A stretch of DNA of 64,000 bases from Flaveria trinervia (Eukaryota; Streptophyta; Magnoliopsida; Asterales; Asteraceae), in NCBI GenBank assembly GCA_025506515.1, contig CM046454.1, positions 31,546,465 through 31,610,464 of the forward strand. Reading direction: 5' to 3'. Position 1 is the first letter of the stretch. Each line of letters starts with the position of its first letter. Shown here one piece after another: positions 24,538-36,549 of the stretch. The position numbers were made by a program, and so were the translations under genes. Under the pieces are notes generated by a model, which saw nothing but the letters and a program-made list of their open reading frames with translations, did not search any database and was not told the DNA's origin.

Positions 24538-25871
24538 ATGGCCGGCGGAAGATCCTCAAAAGCTTCACGGGGTGGAGGTCCCAGTACTGAACCGCGACCC
24601 AAGAGAGGAAGACCCAGAGTTGAGAAGGTAGTTCCGGAAGAACCAGAGACCCCTCACCCGGAGGGAGTCGATGAAAGTGCTAACTTAAGAGCCTCAGTAA
24701 AGGAGGCTGTGGTTAGGAGGTGCACGAGGTCATGCAGACGATTCTATCGTCTGTGGTGACTGAAGTTATTAAGGTGGTCCGAGAAGGAGAAAGACAAGAG
24801 AAGAATAGGTCCTCGGGAGGACAGGAACGACCGGAGCCGGAAGCGGTTCCATTTGATAATGACGAGGAAGAGGAAGAGCCTGTGCATGAGGCGGCACGAG
24901 GCTGTAATTACGGGACATTCATAAGGTGCAAGCCCCCAACTTTTGATGGGAACGACACTGCTGCTGCGGCTCACCGGTGGGTGAGAGAAATGGAGGCTGT
25001 TCTTGAAATCAACGAGTGCCGTGAGGATCAGAAGGTGAAATTCGCGGTCCATTCTTTTGTTGACTCAGCTTTATGTTGGTGGGACAATATTGTCCAAGCT
25101 GAGGGCAGTCGGGCGATTGGGCGGATGAAGTGGTCTGAGTTGAAGAGGTTGGTTATTGAGGAGTTCTGTCCTCATCGTGAAATGGATAAGGTGGAGAGGG
25201 AGTTCTTGCAGCTGGAGGCGGGAACTATGACACATCAGGGGTACACGATGAAATTCAATGAGATGGCACGTTTGGTGCCAGATCAGGTGACTCCTCTGTC
25301 GCGAAAGATTAAGAGGTACATCCAAGGCCTGCTAGCTGATATTCGCAGGCACATGATTGCTGCTAGACCGAGCACGTTCAGGTCGGCAGTGGACTTGGCG
25401 GGAAGATTGTATGACGAAAGGGTGGTAGAGGTGGTGACTGATGGTGGCAGGAGGAGTGGTGGTGATCGAAGCTGGGGTAGGAAGAGGTTTGGTCGGGGTG
25501 GTGCCTCGACAAGTAACAAGAAGGCGCGTATGGGTGACCGACGGGTAGCCACACCGGGTACGGGATCAAGAAGGTGTGGCAAATGCGGAAGAGAGCACGG
25601 GGGTGAATGTAGATGGGGGTCGGATGTTTGTTTCAAGTGTGGGAAGCCCGGTCATATGGCTAGAGACTGCAGGGGTATGAGGTGTTTCAATTGCGGGGAA
25701 AATGGTCATATGGGTAAGGATTGCAAGAAGCCAAGAGCAGAGGGTTCCGGGGTGAAGAAGACGGGGAGTGAAGGGCAGAGGGCGAGCGCCAGGGCATTCA
25801 CTATGACACAGGAGGAGGCTAGGACGGATCCCGATGTTGTGTCCGGTACGTTTCTAGTGAACCAAAATTAG
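24538..25871 (+). pseudogene. gag: gag, first copy (single frameshift)
   Basis: This is the capsid/nucleocapsid gene of the Gypsy A element. The chosen start is the ATG of MAGGRSSKASRGGG; an in-frame ATG 39 bp upstream (24499) is also possible. A one-base deletion near 24714 relative to the second copy shifts the frame, so the first 60 codons and the rest lie in different frames. The remainder is intact: a capsid-like region (PPTFDGNDTAAAAHRWVREM, FAVHSFVDSALCWWDN), then a basic stretch and zinc knuckles (CFKCGKPGHMARDC, CFNCGENGHMGKDC). It ends at a TAG just before protease sequence in another frame. The deleted base lies in a short G run and may be a sequencing error. Confidence 0.88.
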
Positions 25872-28800
25872 CTTCTGTGTTATTTGATTCGGGTGCCAAC
25901 AAAAGTTTTATGTCTACTGCTTTTCGTGCTAAGCTACCTGTTAGTAGTAGACGTGTGGATGTGCCCTTTGATATAGAAACTGCCATAGGTAAGTCTATTA
26001 GGATTTCCGAAATGGTAGAGAATTGTGAAGTGGAGTTAGAAGGTCATAAGTTTCCTGTCAAACCGTTTATGATGACCTTGGGTGGTTTTTATTTAGTTCT
26101 TGGAATGGATTGGTTAGCGGACTTCGAGGCGAATATTATGTGCCGCAAGAAAATGATTCGTCTGACAGCGCCTGATGGAAGTCGGTAACGGTTTATGGAG
26201 ATAGGGTCACGACAATCCCGAAGGTGATCTCGATGGCAGTGGTGGGAAAGTGTATGAGGCATGGGTGTAGTGCCTTTTTGGCCTATGTAAAGGATGTGGA
26301 TACGCTAGCACCACAGCTATCTGGCGTTCCAGTTGTGTGTGACTTTTCGGACGTGTTTCCAGAAGATTTACCGGAGTGCCACCTGACCGTGAGATCGAGT
26401 TTTAGATTGACCTGGTACTGGGTGCCCAACCTGTTGCCAAGGCACCGTATTGGTTGGCTCCGACGGGGATGAAAGAGTTGATGGAGCAATTACAAGAGCT
26501 GCTGGATAAGGGGTTCATTCGACCGAGTATCTCTCCTTGGGGTGCTCCGGTTCTGTTCGTAAAGAAGAAAGACGGTAGCATGAGAATGTGTATCGACTAC
26601 CGTGAGCTAAACAAGTTGACCGTGAAGAACATGTACCCCCTTCCAAGAATAGAGGATTTGTTTGATCAGCTTCAAGGTGCTAGTTGCTTCTCAAGAATTG
26701 ACCTTCAATCTGGTTACCATCAGCTGAAGGTGAAAGAGCAAGATATTCCTAAAACGGCTTTCCGTACGCGCTACGGTCACTACGAGTTTCTTGTTATGTC
26801 TTTTGGTTTGACCAATGCGCCAGCCGCTTTTATGGATTTCATGAACCGTGTGTGCCGACCGATGTTGGACAGATCAGTGATTGTGTTCATTGATGATATC
26901 CTGATCTATTCGAAGAGTGAAGAAGAACATGCCGGTCACGTTCGTGAAGTACTGGAGACGTTGAGGAGGGAGAAATTGTATGCTAAGTTCTCTAAATGCG
27001 CGTTCTGGTTACGCGAGGTGCAATTCTTGGGTCATGTGGTGAATCCGGAGGGAATCATGGTAGATCCGGCTAAAGTGGAGGCAGTGATGCAGTGGAGTCT
27101 CCAAAGACGCCATCCGAGATTCACAGTTTCTTGGGTTTGGCGGGCTATTACCGAAGGTTCATCCAAGACTTTTCCAAGATCGCTTCTCCACTAACTAAAT
27201 TGACCCGGAAGGATGTGAAATTTGTGTGGGGTCAAGCTCAAGAGAAGGCATTTGAAGAATTAAAGGCGAGATTGACCCAAGCTCCTATTTTGTCACTACC
27301 CGAAGGAAGTGAATACTTGGTGGTTTATTCCGATGCTTCCTACTCGGGGTTGGGGTGCGTGTTAATGCAAAGGGGGAAATTATAGCTTATGCATCCGACA
27401 GCTGAAGGTTCATGAGGCCAATTATCCTACTCATGATTTGGAGCTAGCAGCCGTGGTCTTTGCATTAAAAATCTGGAGGCACTATCTTTATGGAACCAAG
27501 TGTACCATTTACACCGACCACAAGAGCTTGAAGTACTTCTTCGAGCAAAAAGATCTGAATATGAGGCAGCAACGATGGTTGGAGCTTATAAAGGATTATG
27601 ACTGCGAGATCCACTATCATCCGGGCAAGGCCAATGTGGTGGCTGACGCCTTAGTCGAAAGGAGAGACCCGAGCCGATTCGGGTGAAAGCCTATCAACTA
27701 ATCATGACCTCTGATGTAATGAAGCAAGTCAAAGAGTTTCAAGATGAGGCACTGAAAGAAGATCGTCTTAACTCCGAATAAATGAGAGGTCTGGTTGAGG
27801 AATTGGGTGAGAATACGCTGGGTGTTAAAACCCGATTTGGGCGAGTGTGGATTCCTCGTTTCGGGGATCTACGGGCAAAGATCATGGATGAGGCCCATAA
27901 GACTCGATACTCCATTCATCCAGGTGCCACAAAAATGTATCAAGACATGAAGAAAGATTATTGGTGGCCGGGTATGAAGCGTGACGTGGTGGGGTATGTA
28001 AGTAGATGTCTCACTTGCTTACAGGTGAAAGCTGAGCATCAAAAGCCGTATGGGAAGATCCAACCTCTAGACATACCAGAGTGGAAGTGGGAGCATATCA
28101 CCATGGATTTCATTACAAAGCTGCCGTGTACTCCAAAAGGGTATGATACCATATGTGTGATTGTTGATCGTCTGACAAAGAGTGCTCACTTCCTGCCGAT
28201 CCACGAGACATATTCGTCTGAAAGGTTGGCTGACCTATTCGTCAAGGAAATTGTAACTCTTCATGGTGTGCCAGTGTCTATTATATCTGATCGTGACACT
28301 CGGTTTACATCCAAATTTTGGAAGAAATTTCATGATGCCATGGGGACGAGGTTACATATCAGCACGGCTTATCATCCCCTAACTGATGGTCAGTCTGCGA
28401 GGACCATTCAGACATTAGAAGACATGTTGCGGGCGTGTGTGATTGATTTTGGAGGAAGTTGGGATGACCACCTACCGTTAGTCGAATTCTCATACAACAA
28501 CAGCTATCATGCTAGCATTGGTATGCCGCCATATGAGATGCTATACGGTAGGAGATGCAGAACACCCGTTTGTTGGGATGATATTGGTCAGAAGGAATTG
28601 GGGAGCGTCAAGGTAATCGAGGCTACGACTGAGAAGCTTGAAAAGATCAAAGCCTGAAGGCAGCCAAAGATAGACATAAGTCGTATGCCGATAAGCGACG
28701 TAGGCCAATTGAGTTCCAGGTGGGTGACCGGGTTATGTTGAAGGTCTCACCTTGGAAGGGTATTATCAGATTCAGAAAGCGGGGCAAGTTGAGCCCAAGA

Positions 28801-29142
28801 TATATAGGCCCTTTCCGAATCATTGCTCGAGTAGGGGAGGTGGCCTATAGATTGGAGTTGCCAGATGAGTTAAGTGGAATTCACCCAACATTCCATGTAT
28901 CTCACTTAAGAAAGTGTTTGGCGGATGAAGATATGATTGTTCCACTGGAAGACATCGAGGTAGACGAACGGCTCAACTATGTAGAGCAACCAGTGGCGAT
29001 CATTGACCGAAAAGAAAAGAGATTGAGAAATAAGGTGGTTCCTCTTGTGCGTGTACAGTGGAAGCACAGGAAGGGATCCGAGTCAACGTGGGAGACTGAA
29101 GATGAGATGAGACAGCATTATCCACGTTTGTTTGAGGAATAA
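25872..29142 (+). pseudogene. pol: pol, first copy (protease, RT, RNase H, integrase, chromodomain-like tail; multiply broken)
   Basis: Domains in order are aspartic protease (LFDSGANKSF, about 25877); RT (CIDYRELNKLT, FIDDILIYS, about 26460-27080); RNase H (VYSDASYSGLG, TDHKSLKYFFEQKDL, about 27320-27640); integrase with an HHCC zinc region (RCLTCL, about 27990-28020) and core (MDFITKLP, SDRDTRFTSKFW); and a C-terminal GDRVMLKVSPW domain with a chromodomain-like tail ending RLFEE at 29142. Breaks: in-frame TAG at 26403-26405, frameshift near 27100, in-frame TAA at 27779-27781, frameshift near 28655. Further single-base losses (near 26185, 26370, 27380, 27650) are not in the second copy. The third acidic residue of the integrase DD35E triad is Ala (28397-28399). 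It cannot support transposition as written. Confidence 0.9.
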
Positions 29143-29167
29143 CAGGTTTCGGGGACGAAACCTATTT

Positions 29168-29181
29168 AAGGGGGGTGGACT
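29168..29181 (+). other. Polypurine tract, first internal copy
   Basis: aaggggggtggact abuts the start of LTR 2 and primes plus-strand DNA synthesis. Confidence 0.85.
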
Positions 29182-31551
29182 TGTAACACCCGGATCTTTC
29201 ATTTATTTAAATAAAGAGAGAATAAAGTGAAGAATAAGGGGGAAAAGATATTTTACCCAAGTTGAAGGGTAAAAAGTGCCAAAAGGACAAAAAGGGTTGA
29301 AAAGTTGGTGTAAAGTGGGCATGGCCGCCCACTACTTTCCCACAACTCTCAATTCAGCAGAATTCTAGAGAGAGAAAGTGCAGAATTCGGATTTTTGAAG
29401 AAACAGGGCTGAAGAAGTGAATTCAAGGTAAGAAACCCGAAATTTTAAGTGTCTGAAGCTGGCCTTATCTCGTTTGTGTGCTTATATGTGTTTGCTTGTG
29501 TTCGGGTGTGTGTTTTAGTGAGTTTTTAGGCGGTTGAACTCAAATTCAGACGAGTTGGAAGAAGTCCTACTCAAGAGCTGTTAAGGTGAGTTCTAGAACC
29601 CCTCATTTACATGTTTTCAAATGATTTTGGGGCTGGAAATACAAATCTATATGTTTTACTGATCTGGGTCTCGGACCCGTATGTTTTTCATGCGTGTTTG
29701 ACGATGTTATGATGTTATGTGTGTTCATGTTCTTGTTATATGTTGAATTCGAGGGCTTAGAAGGTAAGATCTAAGCTTTGCATATGAAAATAGTGGTTTT
29801 AGTATGATTCTGCAGTTTTTAGTTTCGATTGGGTCGCGTAAGGAATCTGCTTAAGCGTTGAAGACCAATGCGGATGCTTTAGGAACAAATGCGGATGAGT
29901 TAGGAGTTAATGCGGATGAGTAATAAGCCAATGCGGGTGAGCATTTGGCTAAGTATAGTCAATGCGGATGAGTATATCAAATGCGGATGAGCATTCGGCC
30001 AAGTATAGCCAATGCGGATGAACAAGGTATAGTTAATGCGGAAGAGTATAACCAATGCGGATGAGTAAATTTAGCTAAGTATAGGAAATGCGGATGAGTG
30101 AATTGGCTAAGTATAAGAAATGCGGATGAGCATTGTTACAAATGCGGGTGAGTATAACCAATGCGGATGAGTAAATTTGGCTAAGTATGGGAAATGCGGA
30201 TGAACAACTGTGACCAATGCGGATGAACAACTGTGATCAATGCGGATGAACAGTAGGCAAATGCGGATGGACTCTTAGAAAAAAAAATTATGACTTTTTG
30301 GAAAAAAAGTGGAAATGTAGGCCTTGACTTGGAGGTTCCCGAGGGTTATGTAAGTTGACTTTTGAGGTCATAGATGTTATGTTGGACATGATGATGATGA
30401 TGATGATGTTGCATGTTTATGCATGATATATGTTATGTATGTATGATGCTTGCATGATGATGTATGTATGATATGTTTATGTTCCTGATATTGATGTATG
30501 CTTATCTTTCCCGTGGCTTTACGTATGAATGAATGAATGAATGAACGTAATGGAAGTATTATGTAACGTAAAGTGGAAGATAATGAAAGAGGAACCTAAT
30601 GAATGAAAGAATGAATGCATGCATTAATGAAAGAACGTAACGAAAGACTTGCAAGCAAATGTGTGGAGGTGCACACCTTAGCGGGTGTTAGCTCAACAAT
30701 GTGCGGGTTAGCTACCCCGAAGGATGCACATTGGGGTCCAATCCTTGTGATTGACCAGATGTATGGGATTTTCCGCTCTCCTCGGGTGACTGAGCCAGCA
30801 TGAGTGCACAACGATGGGGCATATGTAAGACCTCGGGCTCAGCACCAGCATGAGTGCACAACGTTGGGGTGTAGCATATGGCACTGATCCAGATGAAAGT
30901 AAAGTAATAAGTGATGCGTGTACTTACCTCGGGTGACTGGGTCAGCATGAGTGCACAACGTTGGGGCAAATGTAAAACCTCGGACCCAGCACCAGCATGA
31001 GTGCACAACGTTGGGGTTAAGTACATGTCATCGAATGAAAGAATGAATGAAATATGAAAGCACGTATGTAATGAACGTATGAATACGTTAATGAGTGATA
31101 AGAATGTAACATGCTAACAATGAGAATGAAATATATGAGAATGTTAATCAAGGTAAAGTTTATATCTTTTGTGTATACGTATGATGCATGCACACACGAA
31201 AGTAATGTAAGGTTTAACGAAAGAAAAGTATGTTTTGTATAAAACTAGAATTCACTCAGCAACGCTAACTTTTATGTGTTTCCAGTTGGCAGGTAAGGTT
31301 GCTGAGGATGGCACGGGGCGGCTGCTTAGTTATTTTTGGAGGGCATCTAGTTAATTAAAGGCTTTTGTGGTGTAATACAAGAATGTATTCTGAATTAATC
31401 AACAATGTATTATTTTGCAAAAGTTAATATAAATTTAAATGAATGACAGTTGAATGTTTCAGCTGCTATGCTTTTGGTAATGATGGATAAAATTTTTATG
31501 TTACATGTGATGATTGACCAGCTGTGAGTGTCCCGGGAACGGGGCCTTACA
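29182..31551 (+). repeat. Gypsy A LTR 2 (middle, mosaic)
   Basis: A 2,370-bp LTR shared between the two internal copies. From its start to about 31149 it carries the LTR 3 variants wherever LTRs 1 and 3 clearly differ (for example gatattttaccc, cctactcaag, atgttatgttgg, aatcaagg). From about 31367 to its end it carries the LTR 1 variants (gcttttgtgg, attctgaatt, gtttcagctgc, ggataaaatttt). A private G-to-A change converts the branch-like CTGAC to CTAAC at 31265-31269. Small minus-strand ORFs around 30596-31026 are spurious. Confidence 0.93.
29586..31285 (+). other. Candidate leader intron in Gypsy A LTR 2
   Basis: Same donor (AAG|GTGAGT) and acceptor (TTTCCAG) as LTR 1. The branch-like element reads CTAAC here, which still fits the CTRAY consensus. 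Confidence 0.42.
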
Positions 31552-31554
31552 AGT

Positions 31555-31567
31555 TGGTATCAGAGCC
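31555..31567 (+). other. Primer-binding site, second internal copy
   Basis: tggtatcagagcc in the same position after the LTR as in the first copy. Confidence 0.9.
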
Positions 31568-31900
31568 AAAGTTTAAGTGAAATGGGTAAATTTTCAAAAT
31601 AAACCTAATCTTAAACTGAGAATGGGACGGAAAGGGGATAGGATGCCAATCTGAGCAGTTGCGTGCCATCAGGTATTTTCGTTAAGTTAACCGGTTTTAT
31701 GTGAGCATGGTATGTGTTATGTGATGTATGTAGATTTTTATACTGATATAGTCAGGACAGGTGATACTCGGGGTGTGAAGAGTAAAGTAAGTGGCTAATC
31801 ATAACTGGCCACTATAATTAGGGACTTACTGTACTTAACATAAACTGAGTTATTTCCTTGGATGACCGTGTTAGTGTTTAAATCTATCAGTGTGTGTGAG
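31568..31900 (+). other. Untranslated leader, second internal copy
   Basis: A 333-bp leader nearly identical to the first copy, differing by one T in a homopolymer. Nothing else is visible. Confidence 0.6.
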
Positions 31901-33235
31901 ATGGCCGGCGGAAGATCCTCAAAAGCTTCACGGGGTGGAGGTCCCAGTACTGAACCGCGACCCAAGAGAGGAAGACCCAGAGTTGAGAAGGTAGTTCCGG
32001 AAGAACCAGAGACCCCTCACCCGGAGGGAGTCGATGAAAGTGCTAACTTAAGAGCCTCAGTAAAGGAGGCTGTGGTTGAGGAGGTGCACGAGGTCATGCA
32101 GACGATTCTATCGTCTGTGGTGACTGAAGTTATTAAGGTGGTCCGAGAAGGAGAAAGACAAGAGAAGAATAGGTCCTCGGGAGGACAGGAACGACCGGAG
32201 CCGGAAGCGGTTCCATTTGATAATGACGAGGAAGAGGAAGAGCCTGTGCATGAGGCGGCACGAGGCTGTAATTACGGGACATTCATAAGGTGCAAGCCCC
32301 CAACTTTTGATGGGAACGACACTGCTGCTGCGGCTCACCGGTGGGTGAGAGAAATGGAGGCTGTTCTTGAAATCAACGAGTGCCGTGAGGATCAGAAGGT
32401 GAAATTCGCGGTCCATTCTTTTGTTGACTCAGCTTTATGTTGGTGGGACAATATTGTCCAAGCTGAGGGCAGTCGGGCGATTGGGCGGATGAAGTGGTCT
32501 GAGTTGAAGAGGTTGGTTATTGAGGAGTTCTGTCCTCATCGTGAAATGGATAAGGTGGAGAGGGAGTTCTTGCAGCTGGAGGCGGGAACTATGACACATC
32601 AGGGGTACACGATGAAATTCAATGAGATGGCACGTTTGGTGCCAGATCAGGTGACTCCTCTGTCGCGAAAGATTAAGAGGTACATCCAAGGCCTGCTAGC
32701 TGATATTCGCAGGCACATGATTGCTGCTAGACCGAGCACGTTCAGGTCGGCAGTGGACTTGGCGGGAAGATTGTATGACGAAAGGGTGGTAGAGGTGGTG
32801 ACTGATGGTGGCAGGAGGAGTGGTGGTGATCGAAGCTGGGGTAGGAAGAGGTTTGGTCGGGGTGGTGCCTCGACAAGTAACAAGAAGGCGCGTATGGGTG
32901 ACCGACGGGTAGCCACACCGGGTACGGGATCAAGAAGGTGTGGCAAATGCGGAAGAGAGCACGGGGGTGAATGTAGATGGGGGTCGGATGTTTGTTTCAA
33001 GTGTGGGAAGCCCGGTCATATGGCTAGAGACTGCAGGGGTATGAGGTGTTTCAATTGCGGGGAAAATGGTCATATGGGTAAGGATTGCAAGAAGCCAAGA
33101 GCAGAGGGTTCCGGGGTGAAGAAGACGGGGAGTGAAGGGCAGAGGGCGAGCGCCAGGGCATTCACTATGACACAGGAGGAGGCTAGGACGGATCCCGATG
33201 TTGTGTCCGGTACGTTTCTAGTGAACCAAAATTAG
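31901..33235 (+). CDS. gag: gag, second copy (open along its length)
   Basis: 444 codons from MAGGRSSKASRGGG; an in-frame ATG at 31862 would add 13 residues, but the later start gives the usual kind of Gag N terminus. The product would be the structural protein that packages element RNA. Residues about 75-250 form the capsid-like region (GTFIRCKPPTFDGND, SALCWWDN, MKWSELKRLVIEEFCP). A Gly/Arg-rich basic stretch follows, then a Cys/His-rich segment CGKCGREHGGEC and two CCHC knuckles at 32993 and 33047. It ends at a TAG overlapping the start of protease sequence, which lies in another frame. Tekay-type elements usually have a fused gag-pol frame, so this junction, within an A run and identical in both copies, is either a frameshift site or a fixed or systematic one-base loss. 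It is the only gag in the window free of internal breaks. Confidence 0.9.
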   Translation: MAGGRSSKASRGGGPSTEPRPKRGRPRVEKVVPEEPETPHPEGVDESANLRASVKEAVVEEVHEVMQTILSSVVTEVIKVVREGERQEKNRSSGGQERPEPEAVPFDNDEEEEEPVHEAARGCNYGTFIRCKPPTFDGNDTAAAAHRWVREMEAVLEINECREDQKVKFAVHSFVDSALCWWDNIVQAEGSRAIGRMKWSELKRLVIEEFCPHREMDKVEREFLQLEAGTMTHQGYTMKFNEMARLVPDQVTPLSRKIKRYIQGLLADIRRHMIAARPSTFRSAVDLAGRLYDERVVEVVTDGGRRSGGDRSWGRKRFGRGGASTSNKKARMGDRRVATPGTGSRRCGKCGREHGGECRWGSDVCFKCGKPGHMARDCRGMRCFNCGENGHMGKDCKKPRAEGSGVKKTGSEGQRASARAFTMTQEEARTDPDVVSGTFLVNQN

Positions 33236-36200
33236 CTTCTGTGTTATTTGATTCGGGTGCCAACAAAAGTTTTATGTCTACTGCTTTTCGTGCTAAGCTA
33301 CCTGTTAGTAGTAGACGTGTGGATGTGCCCTTTGATATAGAAACTGCCATAGGTAAGTCTATTAGGATTTCCGAAATGGTAGAGAATTGTGAAGTGGAGT
33401 TAGAAGGTCATAAGTTTCCTGTCAAACCGTTTATGATGACCTTGGGTGGTTTTTATTTAGTTCTTGGAATGGATTGGTTAGCGGACTTCGAGGCGAATAT
33501 TATGTGCCGCAAGAAAATGATTCGTCTGACAGCGCCTGATGGAAGTCCGGTAACGGTTTATGGAGATAGGGTCACGACAATCCCGAAGGTGATCTCGATG
33601 GCAGTGGTGGGAAAGTGTATGAGGCATGGGTGTAGTGCCTTTTTGGCCTATGTAAAGGATGTGGATACGCTAGCACCACAGCTATCTGGCGTTCCAGTTG
33701 TGTGTGACTTTTCGGACGTGTTTCCAGAAGATTTACCGGGAGTGCCACCTGACCGTGAGATCGAGTTTTAGATTGACCTGGTACTGGGTGCCCAACCTGT
33801 TGCCAAGGCACCGTATTGGTTGGCTCCGACGGGGATGAAAGAGTTGATGGAGCAATTACAAGAGCTGCTGGATAAGGGGTTCATTCGACCGAGTATCTCT
33901 CCTTGGGGTGCTCCGGTTCTGTTCGTAAAGAAGAAAGACGGTAGCATGAGAATGTGTATCGACTACCGTGAGCTAAACAAGTTGACCGTGAAGAACATGT
34001 ACCCCCTTCCAAGAATAGAGGATTTGTTTGATCAGCTTCAAGGTGCTAGTTGCTTCTCAAGAATTGACCTTCAATCTGGTTACCATCAGCTGAAGGTGAA
34101 AGAGCAAGATATTCCTAAAACGGCTTTCCGTACGCGCTACGGTCACTACGAGTTTCTTGTTATGTCTTTTGGTTTGACCAATGCGCCAGCCGCTTTTATG
34201 GATTTCATGAACCGTGTGTGCCGACCGATGTTGGACAGATCAGTGATTGTGTTCATTGATGATATCCTGATCTATTCGAAGAGTGAAGAAGAACATGCCG
34301 GTCACGTTCGTGAAGTACTGGAGACGTTGAGGAGGGAGAAATTGTATGCTAAGTTCTCTAAATGCGCGTTCTGGTTACGCGAGGTGCAATTCTTGGGTCA
34401 TGTGGTGAATCCGGAGGGAATCATGGTAGATCCGGCTAAAGTGGAGGCAGTGATGCAGTGGAGTCTCCAAAGACGCCATCCGAGATTCACAGTTTCTTGG
34501 GTTTGGCGGGCTATTACCGAAGGTTCATCCAAGACTTTTCCAAGATCGCTTCTCCACTAACTAAATTGACCGGAAGGATGTGAAATTTGTGTGGGGTCAA
34601 GCTCAAGAGAAGGCATTTGAAGAATTAAAGGCGAGATTGACCCAAGCTCCTATTTTGTCACTACCCGAAGGAAGTGAATACTTGGTGGTTTATTCCGATG
34701 CTTCCTACTCGGGGTTGGGGTGCGTGTTAATGCAAAGGGGGAAATTTATAGCTTATGCATCCCGACAGCTGAAGGTTCATGAGGCCAATTATCCTACTCA
34801 TGATTTGGAGCTAGCAGCCGTGGTCTTTGCATTAAAAATCTGGAGGCACTATCTTTATGGAACCAAGTGTACCATTTACACCGACCACAAGAGCTTGAAG
34901 TACTTCTTCGAGCAAAAAGATCTGAATATGAGGCAGCAACGATGGTTGGAGCTTATAAAGGATTATGACTGCGAGATCCACTATCATCCGGGCAAGGCCA
35001 ATGTGGTGGCTGACGCCCTTAGTCGAAAGGAGAGACCCGAGCCGATTCGGGTGAAAGCCTATCAACTAATCATGACCTCTGATGTAATGAAGCAAGTCAA
35101 AGAGTTTCAAGATGAGGCACTGAAAGAAGATCGTCTTAACTCCGAATAAATGAGAGGTCTGGTTGAGGAATTGGGTGAGAATACGCTGGGTGTTAAAACC
35201 CGATTTGGGCGAGTGTGGATTCCTCGTTTCGGGGATCTACGGGCAAAGATCATGGATGAGGCCCATAAGACTCGATACTCCATTCATCCAGGTGCCACAA
35301 AAATGTATCAAGACATGAAGAAAGATTATTGGTGGCCGGGTATGAAGCGTGACGTGGTGGGGTATGTAAGTAGATGTCTCACTTGCTTACAGGTGAAAGC
35401 TGAGCATCAAAAGCCGTATGGGAAGATCCAACCTCTAGACATACCAGAGTGGAAGTGGGAGCATATCACCATGGATTTCATTACAAAGCTGCCGTGTACT
35501 CCAAAAGGGTATGATACCATATGTGTGATTGTTGATCGTCTGACAAAGAGTGCTCACTTCCTGCCGATCCACGAGACATATTCGTCTGAAAGGTTGGCTG
35601 ACCTATTCGTCAAGGAAATTGTAACTCTTCATGGTGTGCCAGTGTCTATTATATCTGATCGTGACACTCGGTTTACATCCAAATTTTGGAAGAAATTTCA
35701 TGATGCCATGGGGACGAGGTTACATATCAGCACGGCTTATCATCCCCTAACTGATGGTCAGTCTGCGAGGACCATTCAGACATTAGAAGACATGTTGCGG
35801 GCGTGTGTGATTGATTTTGGAGGAAGTTGGGATGACCACCTACCGTTAGTCGAATTCTCATACAACAACAGCTATCATGCTAGCATTGGTATGCCGCCAT
35901 ATGAGATGCTATACGGTAGGAGATGCAGAACACCCGTTTGTTGGGATGATATTGGTCAGAAGGAATTGGGGAGCGTCAAGGTAATCGAGGCTACGACTGA
36001 GAAGCTTGAAAAGATCAAAGCCTGAAGGCAGCCAAAGATAGACATAAGTCGTATGCCGATAAGCGACGTAGGCCAATTGAGTTCCAGGTGGGTGACCGGG
36101 TTATGTTGAAGGTCTCACCTTGGAAGGGTATTATCAGATTCAGAAAGCGGGGCAAGTTGAGCCCAAGATATATAGGCCCTTTCCGAATCATTGCTCGAGT

Positions 36201-36510
36201 AGGGGAGGTGGCCTATAGATTGGAGTTGCCAGATGAGTTAAGTGGAATTCACCCAACATTCCATGTATCTCACTTAAGAAAGTGTTTGGCGGATGAAGAT
36301 ATGATTGTTCCACTGGAAGACATCGAGGTAGACGAACGGCTCAACTATGTAGAGCAACCAGTGGCGATCATTGACCGAAAAGAAAAGAGATTGAGAAATA
36401 AGGTGGTTCCTCTTGTGCGTGTACAGTGGAAGCACAGGAAGGGATCCGAGTCAACGTGGGAGACTGAAGATGAGATGAGACAGCATTATCCACGTTTGTT
36501 TGAGGAATAA
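33236..36510 (+). pseudogene. pol: pol, second copy (broken by the same lesions)
   Basis: Same domain order as the first copy: protease (DSGA near 33250); RT with FIDD near 34252; RNase H near 34690-35030, ending in a clean ALSRKE motif; integrase near 35260-36020; GDRVMLKVSPW domain and chromodomain-like tail to RLFEE at 36510. Lesions shared with the first copy are the in-frame TAG at 33769-33771, the frameshift near 34465, the in-frame TAA at 35147-35149, the frameshift near 36023 and the integrase Ala at 35765-35767 where the family has Glu. A further one-base loss near 34570 is private. The protease and the integrase core are open as separate blocks. Confidence 0.9.
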
Positions 36511-36535
36511 CAGGTTTCGGGGACGAAACCTATTT

Positions 36536-36549
36536 AAGGGGGGTGGACT
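36536..36549 (+). other. Polypurine tract, second internal copy
   Basis: aaggggggtggact immediately before LTR 3, as in the first copy. Confidence 0.85.

Noticed and set aside
24744..25636. Minus-strand ORFs within gag (also 32108-33000)
   Set aside because: Antisense shadows of the GC-richer gag coding frame, without recognisable motifs.
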